From Bactericera cockerelli (taxonomy: Eukaryota; Arthropoda; Insecta; Hemiptera; Triozidae): a stretch of 64,000 nucleotides of DNA. The translations under genes were made by a program, and so were the position numbers. Each line of letters begins with the position of its first letter. Positions within the stretch are counted from its first letter, which is position 1. The notes under the pieces were generated by a model, which saw only the letters and a program-made list of their open reading frames with translations, did no database searches and was not told the DNA's origin. The stretch covers positions 14,240,046 to 14,304,045 of the forward strand of contig CM044959.1 of NCBI GenBank assembly GCA_024516035.1, given 5' to 3'. Shown here one piece after another: positions 1 to 11,164 of this stretch.

Positions 1-180
1 TGGGTGACCATTCAAATTCGAAATCTCGTGGTGCTGGCTCGTGAGGCTTCCCGGCCCCAATCAAGCTAGGACTTAATTTGAAGTTGAGTTCGAGAGTTTC
101 TATCGAGTGGAGAGTAAAATTCCCATCGTGGCAATATTACCTTGCAGATAAAAAAGACAGGGACGTTAAACAAAAAAAAT
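1..180. repeat. Dispersed family F copy (LINE/SINE tail)
   Basis: Matches the family found many times here, whose signature is a stretch around cgctttcaactgcatggtca and ccattcgcaggaaactcaca plus cagcctgggttgggccggaa. This copy is reversed and diverged, ending near gacgttaaac. Confidence 0.55.
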
Positions 181-720
181 AGTTTAGGCATTGGTGTACT
201 TCTAATATGGTCATCTTTTACCAGTCGAGAACTTGGTCTGGGACAGCGGTCGGCAACCTGGGGTCCGCGAGAGCTAAATTGGGGGTCCGCGAAGCCATTT
301 CAGGATTTAAAAAAAGAAGAAGTTCAAACGTGAATTTTCTCTTGTTTCTCCCGAGTGTCGGGATTCCCAATAATCCCAATTCAAAGTGAATGTTTATTAA
401 GTTTAGTTCTCCTTGATTTGTGCGTTAGGTAGGTGGTAGGTCAGTGATTAATTTTCTTTTCGTTTTATTTTTGTTTTTATTTTCGTTTTCTTGTTTCAAT
501 GAAGAACCAAATCCATTAAGAATCTTAATTACCATTTACATATCTACCTACTTTTCTTTCATACACCCCCCCCCCCCCACGCTTTTGTAAGGTGGGGGGC
601 CCTTAAAAATTTTAGAGATAAGCTGGTCTAGGAGAATCAATCTGTTCCCGGCTAGTCGTGGCCCACACTATAAATGAGTGGTTTGATGAGAAACCAACTA
701 TCTTGAGGACTTTGGCTTTT
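181..720. other. Gene-free AT-rich stretch
   Basis: No coding signal. It holds an isolated hAT-like end (CAGCGGTCGGCAACCTGGGG at 244-263) without a recognisable partner, and a poly-C run near 568-578. Confidence 0.5.
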
Positions 721-723
721 CTC

Positions 724-836
724 AAGCCTCTTTAAAACCTCTTTAAATCTGTTTCAAGCCTCTTTAAACCCTTTTTAAATCTGTTTCAAGGCTCTTTAAA
801 TCTTCTTTAAATCTGTTTCAAGCCTCCATAAACCCT
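724..836 (+). repeat. Tandem repeat, about 36-bp unit
   Basis: Three degenerate units of the form cctctttaaatctgtttcaa, ending next to a small TIR element. Confidence 0.8.
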
Positions 837-839
837 TTA

Positions 840-1003
840 GGGTGGTCCTCACTGTACAGATGCCTGGGTCATTTGTCCCTTCAGCTGATTTTGTTATGCA
901 GAGACGTTTGTTTGAAGCGCCTGTGCGCATGCGCATTCAAATGTCTCTTTAATAAATAATTTTCAAGGTCGAAGTTTTCCCTATAGCAAGCTCGGGACCA
1001 CCC
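840..1003. mobile_element. Small TIR element with TA duplication
   Basis: Ends are GGGTGGTCC (840-848) and GGACCACCC (995-1003), flanked by TA on both sides. It is 164 bases with no ORF and a palindromic core around gcgcatgcgc. Consistent with a mariner-type MITE. Confidence 0.55.
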
Positions 1004-1394
1004 TACAGTGAACCCTACAGTAAACCCACAGGGATAAGAAAAAACGTCTCTGCATACCAGCCTTAGAAATTTGCCAGCTAGCTGGGCTGGTTAAAGGTTT
1101 GTTCCTGTTATTCACTTCGTACGACAATACGACAAGGGGAACAGGGATATGCGTCAACACAATGAGTGATAACCTGATGATAATAATGCTATAGGCGGAT
1201 ACGACGAAATTAGTTGAAAGCGATATAAAACCCTCGAGGCCAAAAAATATCCATAAATCGCTCTTTTCTCTCACTTGCCGAATAGTAGAAATATCTCGGA
1301 CATGAGCGACATGTTCGCAGCAAGTCTGTATTTCTGTAAGTCAAGGAAGTATAACTGTATATTTAGTTGAAAAAAAGTTTTGAAAAGTTATCAT

Positions 1395-1530
1395 ATTTGT
1401 GTTATTCACTTTCGTGATATCAAATCTACTCAAACTCGCTTTTACTAAATCTACGCTGAAACCGGGACTTGAACCACCGACCTCCAGGTTACAAGTCCGC
1501 TGCCTTATCGATCAAGCCACTGAGGTCGGT
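1395..1530 (-). repeat. tRNA-derived SINE, family A
   Basis: On the minus strand it has the tRNA-like head gacctcagtggcttgatcga, a B box in ggttcaagtcccggtttcag, and the tail caaactagctt-like to acacaaatatgata. Same family as 12030, 15655, 21800 and 51875. Confidence 0.85.
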
Positions 1531-1589
1531 ATAACTGTATATTTAAGAAGAATAACAGTATATTGATTCTTCGAAGAAGAATTCGTCGG

Positions 1590-1800
1590 TCCCGGTAGAT
1601 CAGAGGTAAAGGCGGCACTCTGTGAATCCAGAGATTCCAGAGGTCGCGGGTTCGAAACCCAGTCGGGACATGACATGTTATGCTCCCATTTGAGATTTTT
1701 TACCACATAAAAATATGTCTTGGGCTTACTGCTGGAATAATGGGACTTTATAATATTCCTACTCGGGCAGTATAACTATATAACTAAGGCAATATTATTA
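1590..1800 (+). repeat. tRNA-derived SINE, family C
   Basis: Head gtcccggtagatcagaggta with A-box character, B box gggttcgaaaccc, tail ttgggcttactgctggaata, and an ATT-rich end. Not a functional tRNA because the fold is interrupted by an insertion. Confidence 0.85.
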
Positions 1801-2124
1801 TTATTATATTAGGAGTCAAACGCTTTAGCACTTTCTATACTGTAGTATTATTAGAAGAAAAGAGTTAATGACCCATATGCAAATTGCAAATATTTGCCGG
1901 TAGCAGTTCTGTACTCATCACTTACGAGTTCGTGACAGAATTGACCTCGCTTATTGCAAACACTTGAAAATTTTGCAAGTCCAAATTATTTTGACAGTCT
2001 GACAGGTAATTACACCTTATTGTAGGTAATTGTAGATCTGTGTACTGTACCTACTTATTAGAGCTGCACCTTTATACAGGGTGTCCCGTATTATATTTAC
2101 TGTTGTACATCTTTGCTAAAAGGT

Positions 2125-2275
2125 GAACAGCCTCAGAAGCTTGATCGATGCGGCGGCGGACTTGTAATCTGGAAATCGATGTTTCGAGTCCCAAGTTAAG
2201 CAAAATTAGAGTTTGGGTAATTATGATATTAGCATACGATTGTGATGAACACATTAAACACAAATATATCAAACT
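2125..2275 (+). repeat. SINE family A, diverged copy
   Basis: Shows cctcagaagcttgatcgatg, ggcggacttgtaatctgg and a tail with gattgtgatgaacacattaa. Confidence 0.6.
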
Positions 2276-2669
2276 TTTATACATAGATAGTTATAGGTAT
2301 GTACCTAATAAAGTGTTCCTTGTGAGTAATATTTGTTGTAATGTGCAATGGTCTTCAAATTCAAAGCGTACCTACCTAAATATTTTCACTGGAAAAATAG
2401 ACATTATTTATAATATTTATTAGTATTTTCTATGTCTCATTTTCTATAGTCAACAATGAACAACTAAATATAAAACAAAGAACAGTGCCAATTTATAGTA
2501 ATAGTAATAGTAATTATCGGTTGTACCGATTCATTTAATTACGAGCAGACCCCATTATACATGAAAACACGATACAAAAAAAATATTAAAATATTAATGT
2601 TAAATTAAAATTTAAAGAAAATGATGAAAAATATATAAATTCACAATTACTAACAGTTAATGAAAAAAA

Positions 2670-2921
2670 CTAGTTGTTCTGAATTCTCATCATACGGTTG
2701 AGAGGAGAAAAGAAAGTATAGTTGGTAGCACACTGTTTAACATAAAAAGTTTTAGAACCTCTGAGTCGACGACGGCAATCAAGTTGAACCAACTCAAGAA
2801 GCTTGGTGCAATCCACACTGCCTTCAATCAATTTGTTGAAAAAGTTCAGATCTCGAAGAGAGGGTAGTTTTAGGTCAACATTAGGATACCTAAACTTATA
2901 GAAACCCAATATAAAATTCAT
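2670..2921 (-). pseudogene. Non-LTR retrotransposon RT, C-terminal remnant
   Basis: The minus-strand reading of 83 residues holds SLRDLNFFNKLIEGSVDC, then RRRLRGSKTFYV and TNYTFFSPLNRMMRIQN. This pattern (a helix around FFNKLI.G, then the TNY...SPLNRM end) is the typical tail of insect Jockey/CR1-like reverse transcriptase ORFs. The catalytic domain is absent, so it is a 5'-truncated fossil. Exact clade not assigned. Confidence 0.7.
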
Positions 2922-3286
2922 GGACCAACATTAAAGAAAACTTTACAGTAGCAATAGTACCATGATTTGTTTGAAGTATGGGTATCACGAATATTTTATA
3001 TTGAAAATGCATATTTTTCAATATTACTTACCTTAGGAAAATTGGTACCGGTTAGGCCGGTAATTGATTTTTTATTTTTTTTAATATACCTATACAAATT
3101 ATATAAGTACCTATATTATGTGTTTACAATAAATTACACTCATAATATACCTAATAATAGGTATTATGAGTGTGTCTTTGCATGTGTCAATAGAAGAGAG
3201 TTTGATTTTTAATTGAGGATGGGGTTGAGCGTACTTATCTACCTCTAGATATTATTATCTAATTGATTCAAAACACACTACTTCAG

Positions 3287-4100
3287 AATTGAGGTCAAAG
3301 AAATTGACCTTCCAGTAAAGGAAAAAGATAAAATGCAGCAAAGTGACATCTTGATTTTCTCCTTTGAGAAAGTATACGAAACACTTGAACGCACTTGGCC
3401 AAGTGTAAATAAAATAGGTCATGGAGATGGGACTGATGTATGTAGGGCATTGTAGGGTAGATGTCTATAACAGCTACGGCCATTGAGGTCAAAGAAATTG
3501 ACCTTCCAATCAAAATAAAATGCTTCCAAATAACAACTTGATCTTCTCCGAGTGCTTTCAAGTGTTTCATGTCTGTAACATGAAACACTTGAAAGCACTC
3601 GGTGAAGTGTAAATTAAATAGGTCTTGGAGATGGCACTGATGTATGCAGGGTGCAGGGTAGATTATAACAGCTAGGGGCATTGTGATCAAAGAAATTGAC
3701 CTGCCAGTCAAGATAAAATGTTGCCAAATGACAACTTGATCTTCTCCTTTGAGAAAGTATACGAAACACTTGAAAGCACTCCGTCAAATGTAAATAAAAT
3801 AGGTCATGGAGGCACTGATGTATGTAGGGCATTGTAGGGTAGGTGTCTATAACAGCTAGGGCCATTGAGGTCAATGAAATTGACCTTCCAGTAAAGGAAA
3901 AAGATAAAATGCTGCCAAATGACAACTTGATTTTCTCCTTTGAGAAAGTATACGAAACACTTGAAAGCACTCCGTCAAGTGTAAATAAAATAGGTCAGGG
4001 AGATGGTACTGATGCATGCAGGGCTTTGCAGGGTAAATGCGATTTAGCAAAACTAAGGGCGAAATTAATAGACAACATCAGTAACTTAAGTCATTGGTAA
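3287..4100 (+). repeat. Four-copy 184-198-bp array ending in an unrecognised ORF
   Basis: Units start at about 3291, 3485, 3683 and 3867 with gaggtcaaagaaattgacct or variants. In the plus frame, copies 1 and 4 read EVKEIDLPVKEKDKM, then LIFSFEKVYETLE and SVNKIGHGDGTD. Copy 1 stops at CRAL; copy 4 stays open through RALQGKCDLAKLRAKLIDNI to a stop at 4098-4100. Copies 2 and 3 carry deletions and frameshifts. An acceptor-like cttcag stands just before copy 1. It may be an amplified exon of an unknown gene or a transposon-derived piece. Confidence 0.6.
3548..3602. repeat. Perfect 24-bp hairpin, 7-base loop
   Basis: CCGAGTGCTTTCAAGTGTTT plus CATG at 3548-3571 pairs without mismatch with 3579-3602; the loop is tctgtaa. 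It lies in copy 2 of the array and arose by local inversion of the gaaacacttgaaagcactc segment. Confidence 0.95.
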
Positions 4101-4225
4101 GCGTCGGTTTTCCCTATCTTACACAGTACGCAATCCGTGACTTAACGCTATAGAGGTATTATAAAAACATCTATTAATTCCGCCCTAAAGCTATTTCCAG
4201 TTGAGTTAGATATTTTAAATGGTGA

Positions 4226-4412
4226 CTTGACCTGGCCCTTGTTTCAAAAAGAACTCTCACATTCTCTGAATCCCCAAATCTCCCTTTCATTCCTTTCAAC
4301 CGTCGCACAAGGCATTTTCATTGGTTAATTAGAACGAAATAACCAATGAAAGTGCGTTGTGTGACAATTGAAAGGGAGAATTGGAGAGTAGAAAGTGTTT
4401 CTGGAACAGGCT
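4226..4412. mobile_element. Palindromic MITE, diverged copy
   Basis: Related to 33097-33259: the right end reads gagagtagaaagtgtttctg, the left arm is a worn complement, and the centre is ttggttaattagaacgaaat. Confidence 0.6.
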
Positions 4413-4717
4413 ACTTAATGGTGCACAAAATCAGGTAGTACTGAAGTTTTAATTAATAAAAAAAAGTACCTGAATTTTTGCTGCAGCATAGATGATGGTC
4501 TATTCTGCTGGGATAGCCGGAATTTTGTACCTATAAATTATAGGCTATAGTAAATTTTCTCTTGAAACCAAAGTAAGTAATTGTATATTATTATGAAGAG
4601 CCATCTTATAATATTATGATGGCCAAGTTAAAGAAAAATACAATGGGTCTAGGCTTTGCTTGCATCCAGGCTGACAAATCAAATTTAAACTCTCGTAATT
4701 CTAGATAAATTCGAACC

Positions 4718-4775
4718 AACGGATCCCTATGCTATCTGCATTACCAGACTAGCACGTTAACCACTTGACTACCAG
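4718..4775 (-). repeat. SINE family B fragment
   Basis: Reverse of the family B head: ggatccctatgctatctgca, then accagactagcacgttaacc and acttgactaccagtg. Confidence 0.75.
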
Positions 4776-5754
4776 TGATACAAACAGGAATAAGAAAGAA
4801 TCAGCAAAACCTAATTCGAAATTTTCCATCTCTGCTAAACTAATTGTAAAAAAGTTAATTCAAAATTTTCCATCTCTAGTGCAGCAGTGTTGCAGATACA
4901 CTGATTACATAATCTGCAATCCAGATTGTTTTAATGGGTGTGTAGGTATGTGAGTGATTGTAGGTGATATTAACGCTTGCTCTACATATATATATAGGTA
5001 AATATACATGTACCTATGTATACAGGGTGGACCAAAAAAACGTTTACACCCGTTAATGGTAGATTACTGACGACATTTCCAGGCCGGATCTGCAATCCGT
5101 TTTTTCGGATTCGCCTTTGTAACTGCACAAAGTGATTTTTTGCAACTTTCTTAAGAAGTCCAACTTTGGCTTATTCTTCAGGTCAGAACTTTTTTCCTGT
5201 TTAAGATGAGTTGGTTCTGAACAATTCTGCAGAAAGCCAACAAAATTTCGATGTTTCTAGTTACACTACTTTGTTTTTTACGGTTTGGTTTGGCATCTTT
5301 TTTGACACCTGAATTGAAAAAAAATTCTCATGTAAGTTTTTTACACTTTGAAACACCTAAGATTTGCCCGAGCAAATTTTGGCACAGACACGGGCAAGTT
5401 TGATAAAAGTTGGCGGCCAACCCAAGGATGCTAAAAAATAATTTTACGATTTTTTATCACGTGATCTTCTGGGGAAACAAACCAGGTAAGTCTCAAAAAA
5501 TGATGTTCAAAATCTTAAAAGTGTTGACTGTGTAGAGTCGTCTTGTACTCAAAGAGTAATTAGCTATTTATGTCTGATAATTATTTTCCTTGGAATTAAT
5601 TAAAGGCCAGTCAAATGAATGATTGTTTGTTTCTCGATGATAGTTTTCAAGCATATTTTTCTGCATTTTATGAAGTATTATCTTTAAACTTCTTGAGTTT
5701 TTTTAGTACAAGTTACATTATTGTAATTCGGATGCTGAAATGGCTGATATGCAT

Positions 5755-5986
5755 TTAGCATAAATATGGAGCTGCCAACAGGAACATTTGGGATAACGTG
5801 AAAAACATAGTTTACAAAATACCAGTGGAGACGCAAGAGTAGCAGAATCTGGTAGCAAGAATCCTGTTGGCATTCGATGACCTGACAGAAAAACCTGGAA
5901 TCTTCCGCAACATTCGAGGGAACATGATGAATAGGTTCAACCTTTGCATCCAGGAAGGTGGACGCCACTTCCAACAGTTCCTCTGA
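5755..5986 (+). pseudogene. Mariner-type transposase C-terminal remnant
   Basis: The plus frame ending at TGA 5984-5986 reads NIWDNVKNIVYKIPVETQE, an in-frame TAG, then about 48 codons ending MNRFNLCIQEGGRHFQQFL before the TGA. The R..LCIQ.GGRHF ending is characteristic of mariner-group transposases. The catalytic triad region is missing. Confidence 0.75.
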
Positions 5987-6000
5987 GGGAATTGAGAAGG

Positions 6001-6004
<4 letters not shown>

Positions 6005-6042
<38 letters not shown>

Positions 6043-6105
6043 GGCAGATAACGAAAGAGAGAGAGAGAGAGAGAGAGAGAGGCAGAGAGCGAAAGAGAGA
6101 GAAAA
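6005..6105. repeat. GA microsatellite
   Basis: Two runs of (GA)n interrupted by caga, gaggcagata and gcgaaa. The 159-aa minus-strand ORF rich in Leu-Ser is a product of this repeat. Confidence 0.95.
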
Positions 6106-7639
6106 GCAAGAAGTAAGAGGGACAGTTCTGAGTTAGAACTAAGGTTTCATTGGTTTCAAACACTGTACACTGTGTACTACGGCAAAATAAAAAATGGCAA
6201 CAGTCTTTTTTATTTTGCAGTCATGAATTTTTTGCTGGCTCTGGCGTTCGGACCCGTGTGGGATCTTCCGCAGGGCAAGTGACTAGCTTACCACTGAGCT
6301 AATCGTGCACTTCTAATCGTTTCTCATTGAACATACTAACACAAAATGTTTTTTTTTTTTTTTAATACCTACCTTTTTGTTTATATCAAAATAGTATAAA
6401 ACATAGGTAATAAAGACTGCAAAAGTTTATTAATTTTACAAAATATTATCTTGTTTTTTTTTTCAAGACTTCTATTAAGAGTTGGCAATCGGTAAATATT
6501 TGTTATTTAATTAGTATTGTTTATGATAGAAGAACCTACCTACATATTTACCTGGATTTATTTCATAAACTCTATTTTCGTTTGGAAAATTCGCTAGTTT
6601 TACAGATGGCATTACCCAAAATCCCAAAAATAAACCCATATGTTGTTGGTGTTACAACAGGTCAGATACAGGTATGAATAAAATATTCCATCAGATTTTT
6701 TTGATAATTAAAAAAATATTGACCGCCGAGAAGTGAACCTCAGTCATGCGACCAACACTCTTATCACTACCACATCTGGCTAACACCACTAACAATTTGA
6801 AGAGCACGAAAAGTATCATTTGAATTTTCCTAAACTGGCTGATGAAGGCATGTGAGACCGCGGTATTCAAAAAAAGCAATGTAAACAAATTTTGTAAACA
6901 ATACAAGACGCCCTTACACAGTCTACAGATAGAAAACTCTTAGGATTTTTGAAGAGTTTTTGGCAAACATCTAATAATTTTTCCCAGAAGATCACGTGAT
7001 AAAAAATCGTAAAATTATTTTTTAGCATCCTCGGGGCGGCCGCCAACTTTTATCAAACTTGCCCGTGTCTGTGCTAAAATTTGTTCGGACAAATGTCGAG
7101 TGTTTTATTTAGTAAAAAAGTTTTTTCGTGTGTTTTTTTCTGTTCAGGTGTAAAAAAATATGACAAACCAAACCGTAAAAAACAAAGTAGTGTAACTAGA
7201 AACGTCGAAATTTTGTTGGCTTTCTGCAGAATTGTTCAGAATCAACTCATCTTAAACAGAAAAAAAGTACTGACCTGAAGAATAAGCCAAAGTCAGACTT
7301 TTTCGGAAAGTTGCAAAAAATCACTTTATGCAGTTACAAAGGCGAATCCGAAAAAAACGGATTGCAGATCCGGCCTGGAAATGTCGTCAGTAATCTACCA
7401 TTAACGGGTGTAAACGTTTTTTTGGTCCACCCTGTATAGGCACTAGACCTACCAGAAAGTAAGTAGTTATAATGTGCAGGTACAAATTTATCTGCGGTGT
7501 GGTTTTCCACCTACATCTGCAGTACCTATGTAGCTAACAATATACAGAGCACCTAGTCAAGGCATTCTAGATTCTAGAAATCAGAACTTGATAGAGTAAA
7601 TGGAGGAATGCAAAGAACGCTAGTTAACAAATAGGTACC

Positions 7640-7863
7640 TACTACAGGTAAAATTACTACAGATATTACAGGTAAAATTACTACAAATACTACAAGTAAA
7701 TTACTACATGTAAAATTACTACAATTACTGCATGTAAAATTACTGCAAATACTACAGGTAAAATTACTACAAATACTACATGTAAAATTACTACAAATAC
7801 TGCAGATAAAGTTACTACAAATACTACAGGTAAAATTACTACAATTACTACAGGTAAAATTAA
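7640..7863. repeat. 24-bp minisatellite
   Basis: About ten units of ctacaggtaaaattactaca followed by aata, with 20- to 24-base variants. Confidence 0.95.
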
Positions 7864-8424
7864 CTTAGGGAGCACCGGCGATTGGCTTCCCTTAAATATT
7901 ATGGCTTTATTATTGCTAAAAGTGTAATACTTTTAACTTTTGATAAATAAAATATTATTCCGTTCTCAGATTGTGCGCAGGTCATGTATTTCTTATGCGA
8001 TCATGAAAAAGGACATTATATGTTTTCAATTTCAAACTGAAGTGTCTATCAAAAAGGCCTTCTTAAATTCTAAAAATCTAAACTATCTATAATAAAGGAC
8101 ATCTTCATTCCTAGACTGTCTATAATAAAATAGTTAAAGGACATCTCCAATTTGGACTGTGGTCCTAGACGCCCTTGTCATTTAAAATTCCGTTCAGATC
8201 CAGCATTGACCTTACCATGCCTACAAGTGCAAAACTCAGTAGACCCATAAGAGAAGATTTTTATGACCCATAATTATATGAATAATTATACATAATTATG
8301 GACGGGATGAAGCATCCGTAGGCCGGTAGTCTGATATTCTATCCTCGGCATAACCGGACCACATTAAAGAGACAGTTACCGAAGTGTGTCCTCTATGGGT
8401 AGGTAGTATTAGATTAAGTGGTTT

Positions 8425-8600
8425 ATTATGTCCCGGTAGCTCAGTGGTAAAGGCGGCACTCTGTGAATCCAGGAGTCGCGGGTTCGAAACCCAGCCGGGA
8501 CATGACAAGTTTTCCTGATGCCATTTGGGATATTTACCACATAATAATACGTCTTGGGCTTACTGCTGGAATAATAGGCCTAATCGGCAGTAGAAATAAG
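8425..8600 (+). repeat. SINE family C copy
   Basis: Head tgtcccggtagctcagtggt, B box gggttcgaaaccc, tail cttgggcttactgctggaat. Confidence 0.88.
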
Positions 8601-8659
8601 GATTAACAATTATACTTAGCAGCTTTCTTGATAGTAAGAAGAAAGAAATAGAGAAAATA

Positions 8660-8775
8660 ACACAGACACACATGCACCCATGCACCCAAACATACAACTA
8701 CTCATACACAATTACACACACATGCACACAAACATACAGACACACACACACACACACAGTACACACACACACTGC
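8660..8775. repeat. AC microsatellite
   Basis: Imperfect (CA)n with cacatgcacac variants. Confidence 0.95.
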
Positions 8776-9394
8776 ACTTTTATTAAATGTTCGTTATGTC
8801 CAGGACACGAACTCCAACCTCCCGGCTTGAACCTCCAACCTCCCCAATGACCATCCGACTACTGAGATCAACCTCCCGGCTTGAAGTACATTACGCTAAC
8901 CAACTACCAACAACCATCCGACTACTGAGATCGGTTGAGAATTTCATACTAATAAATTCTATTAATAGAAACACATCCTGGCGAATATTTGATTGACTCT
9001 GGAGAATTCTCTATGGACGCCCTGTTAGGATGGGTCAGTCAAGGGTCAAGATCTTGACCTAACCCGAGGTCAACACTCTTGTGCTCGGAGAGACGACTCA
9101 TTAGAATCGATTGGAGATCAATAATCGAGATGGATATTATAATGATTATGAATATGCATAATGGTTATGTATCATTCAGTGGTGGTTTTGATTGGTGAGA
9201 GTTATGTGTTCCAATTCTGAGTTCGGTGTTTGGTCTGGTAAAACTAATAAAATAAATTGAAAAATATTGAAATCGGAGCAAAAAATTATTTTTTTTACAA
9301 AAACGAAAACAATACTTCCGATTTCTAATATTACAAAATTTATCGGAAGTAATATTCAATTACCATTTCCATTCCACCAAATAATCTATTTCCG

Positions 9395-9630
9395 TCCCTA
9401 ATACCAGGCTGGATGAGGTTAATGTGGGTATAGCTGGTACGATTTCCAGCGAATGGAGGGTAAAACCCCCGTCCTAATCCAGGACGTTAAATCAAAAATA
9501 GAATTGTTGGTGTTAGGAATGGCATCCAGCCGTAAAAAATGTGCCACAACTAACTAATCTCAACCATAAGGTTGAACAACGTCGACCCTACTTGTGCGGG
9601 ATAAGATAGAGTAAAGGAAGAAGAAGAATA
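9395..9630 (+). repeat. LINE 3' tail with GAA end
   Basis: Family F head in reverse (ccaggctggatgaggttaat, gcgaatggagggtaaaaccc), then a tail with ggcatccagccgtaaaaaat and a terminal gaagaagaa run. Confidence 0.6.
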
Positions 9631-9840
9631 TTCAATTAAAAATATTACTATGAATGACCTAGTCTTCCACAAAAACTTGACTTTATTTTAGTCCTTCCTC
9701 CTACGAAATGTGAACTTACGTACGTCTTCAAGCAACAGCATGATCATGACTCATATCAAACTAAATTATTATATGAACGCAATGGAACAAGGTATGAATT
9801 GGAATTACCTTATTTGCTAGCGGATGTCACAACTTAAATT

Positions 9841-10015
9841 CAACAGTTTCCTATGCGCCACGAATTAGTAAAGTTGTGCAACATAGCAACATGTAGCAAG
9901 CAACAGTTCCTTATGCGCCACGGATGAGTAAAGTTGTGCAACATAGCAACATGTAACAAGCAACAGTTCCCGACGCTCCACGGACTATAGTGATGTTGTG
10001 CAACATAGCAACTTA
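9841..10015 (+). repeat. 60-bp minisatellite, about 2.9 units
   Basis: Unit caacagtttcctatgcgcca + cgaattagtaaagttgtgca + acatagcaacatgtagcaag. Each 60-bp unit contains the 30-bp unit seen in the next array. A SINE fragment separates the two. Confidence 0.92.
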
Positions 10016-10019
10016 GATC

Positions 10020-10216
10020 TTTTGTTTAAGGCTCTGGTATGATAATCCAAGTAGTTTTTGGATCCGTTCGTTTGAATCCCACCGAATGAATGAATTTTTC
10101 CTCATTTGTTTGACCCCATAATTACAAGACTCTGAGGGTTAGGTGGAAGAAATTGCCTTGAGCATTAACCTCCCCTGGTGGTTGCCATCCACTAATGACT
10201 GTTATCTGTTATTATT
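10020..10216 (+). repeat. SINE family B copy, 5' truncated
   Basis: It has ggatccgttcgtttgaatcc, tcctcatttgtttgacccca, actctgagggttaggtggaa and cattaacctcccctggtggt. It splits the 60-bp and 30-bp arrays. Confidence 0.85.
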
Positions 10217-10603
10217 ATGGAGCAAGCAACAGTTTCCTCTGCTCGACGGGTTAGTGAATTAGTGCAAAATGGAGCAAGCAACAGTGAAGTTGTGCAACAT
10301 GGAGCAAGCAGCAGTGAAGTTGTGCAACATAGAGCAAGCAACAGTAAAGTTGTGCAACATGAAGCAAGCAACAGTGAAGTTGTCCAACACGAGGCAAGCA
10401 ACAATGAAGTTGTGCAACATGAGGCAAGCAACAGTGAAGTTGTGCAACATGAGGCAAGCAACAGTGAAGTTTTGCAACATGACGCGAGCAACAATGAAGT
10501 TGTGCAACATAGAGCAAGCAACAGTGAAGTTGTGCAACATGACGCGAGCAACAATGAAGTTGTGCAACATAGAGCAAGCAACTGTAAAGTTGTGCAACAT
10601 GTG
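10217..10603 (+). repeat. 30-bp minisatellite, about 12 units
   Basis: Unit gagcaagcaacagtgaagtt + gtgcaacatg, after one first unit of the 60-bp type. The 30-bp period is a multiple of three, so five frames stay open (ORFs of 129-153 aa); none is a gene. Confidence 0.95.
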
Positions 10604-10706
10604 CTGGATTGTTGCCCGCCCTGTCACGACTCCAGTAGTCCTCGAGAAAGTGTTTGCTGTTATTTCGGCCAAACATAGGCTGGATGAGGTTGATACGTAG
10701 AAGCCA

Positions 10707-10785
10707 GAGTATGTTCAGTAAATAGAGGGAGTATGTTCAATAAATAGAGGGAGTATGTTCAGTAAATAGAGGGAGTATGTTCACA
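10707..10785 (+). repeat. 22-bp tandem repeat
   Basis: About 3.5 units of gtatgttcagtaaatagagg + ga. Confidence 0.9.
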
Positions 10786-10924
10786 GCTAATCAAAGTTGT
10801 AGAAATTGACGTCAAGATTAAATTATCAAAAGAAATTGGGATTTTTTTTTTTTTTTTTTTTTCAAGTTTATAGTTTCTATTTTAATAACAATAGGTATGT
10901 AGGTAACAATGGTGAAATGTATCA

Positions 10925-11010
10925 CAATACTCAAACTGACTTTACTGAATTTTGCTTAACTTGGGACTCGAACCACCGTCTTCCACATCGATCTCTACGC
11001 ATAGGTTAAT
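10925..11010 (-). repeat. SINE family A fragment
   Basis: Reverse of the B-box part: acttgggactcgaaccaccg and tactcaaactgactttactg. Confidence 0.6.
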
Positions 11011-11126
11011 CTAAACACTCTAATTGTCTAAAAAAAAGGTATTGTCATAATAAATTATTTTGATGGAATTCCAGAGATAAAAATTATGGATTGCATTGTG
11101 GTATAATGGTATAGGTATTCATAAGC

Positions 11127-11128
<2 letters not shown>

Positions 11129-11164
<36 letters not shown>

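Larger units (their letters stand above)
5023..7434 (+). mobile_element. Mariner-like element with about 455-bp TIRs
   Basis: The element starts CAGGGTGGACCAAAAAAACG and ends with the complement at 7434, with TA on both sides. The inverted ends cover about 5023-5477 and 6981-7434 with scattered differences. A decayed transposase tail and a GA microsatellite lie between. Typical Tc1/mariner TIRs are tens of bases, so these are unusually long. It is non-autonomous as it stands. Confidence 0.85.

Noticed and set aside
244..263. hAT-like terminal sequence CAGCGGTCGGCAACCTGGGG
   Set aside because: No matching inverted end or 8-bp duplication was found, so no element can be delimited.
3295..3970. 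Two minus-strand ORFs of 138 and 118 aa
   Set aside because: Shadows of the 184-198-bp array; the better-kept reading is on the plus strand.
5684..6163. 159-aa minus ORF rich in Leu and Ser
   Set aside because: Driven by the GA microsatellite and antisense to the transposase remnant.
10192..10700. Five overlapping ORFs of 129-153 aa on both strands
   Set aside because: All are translations of a 30-bp minisatellite whose period is a multiple of three; no start context or non-repeat coding sequence.
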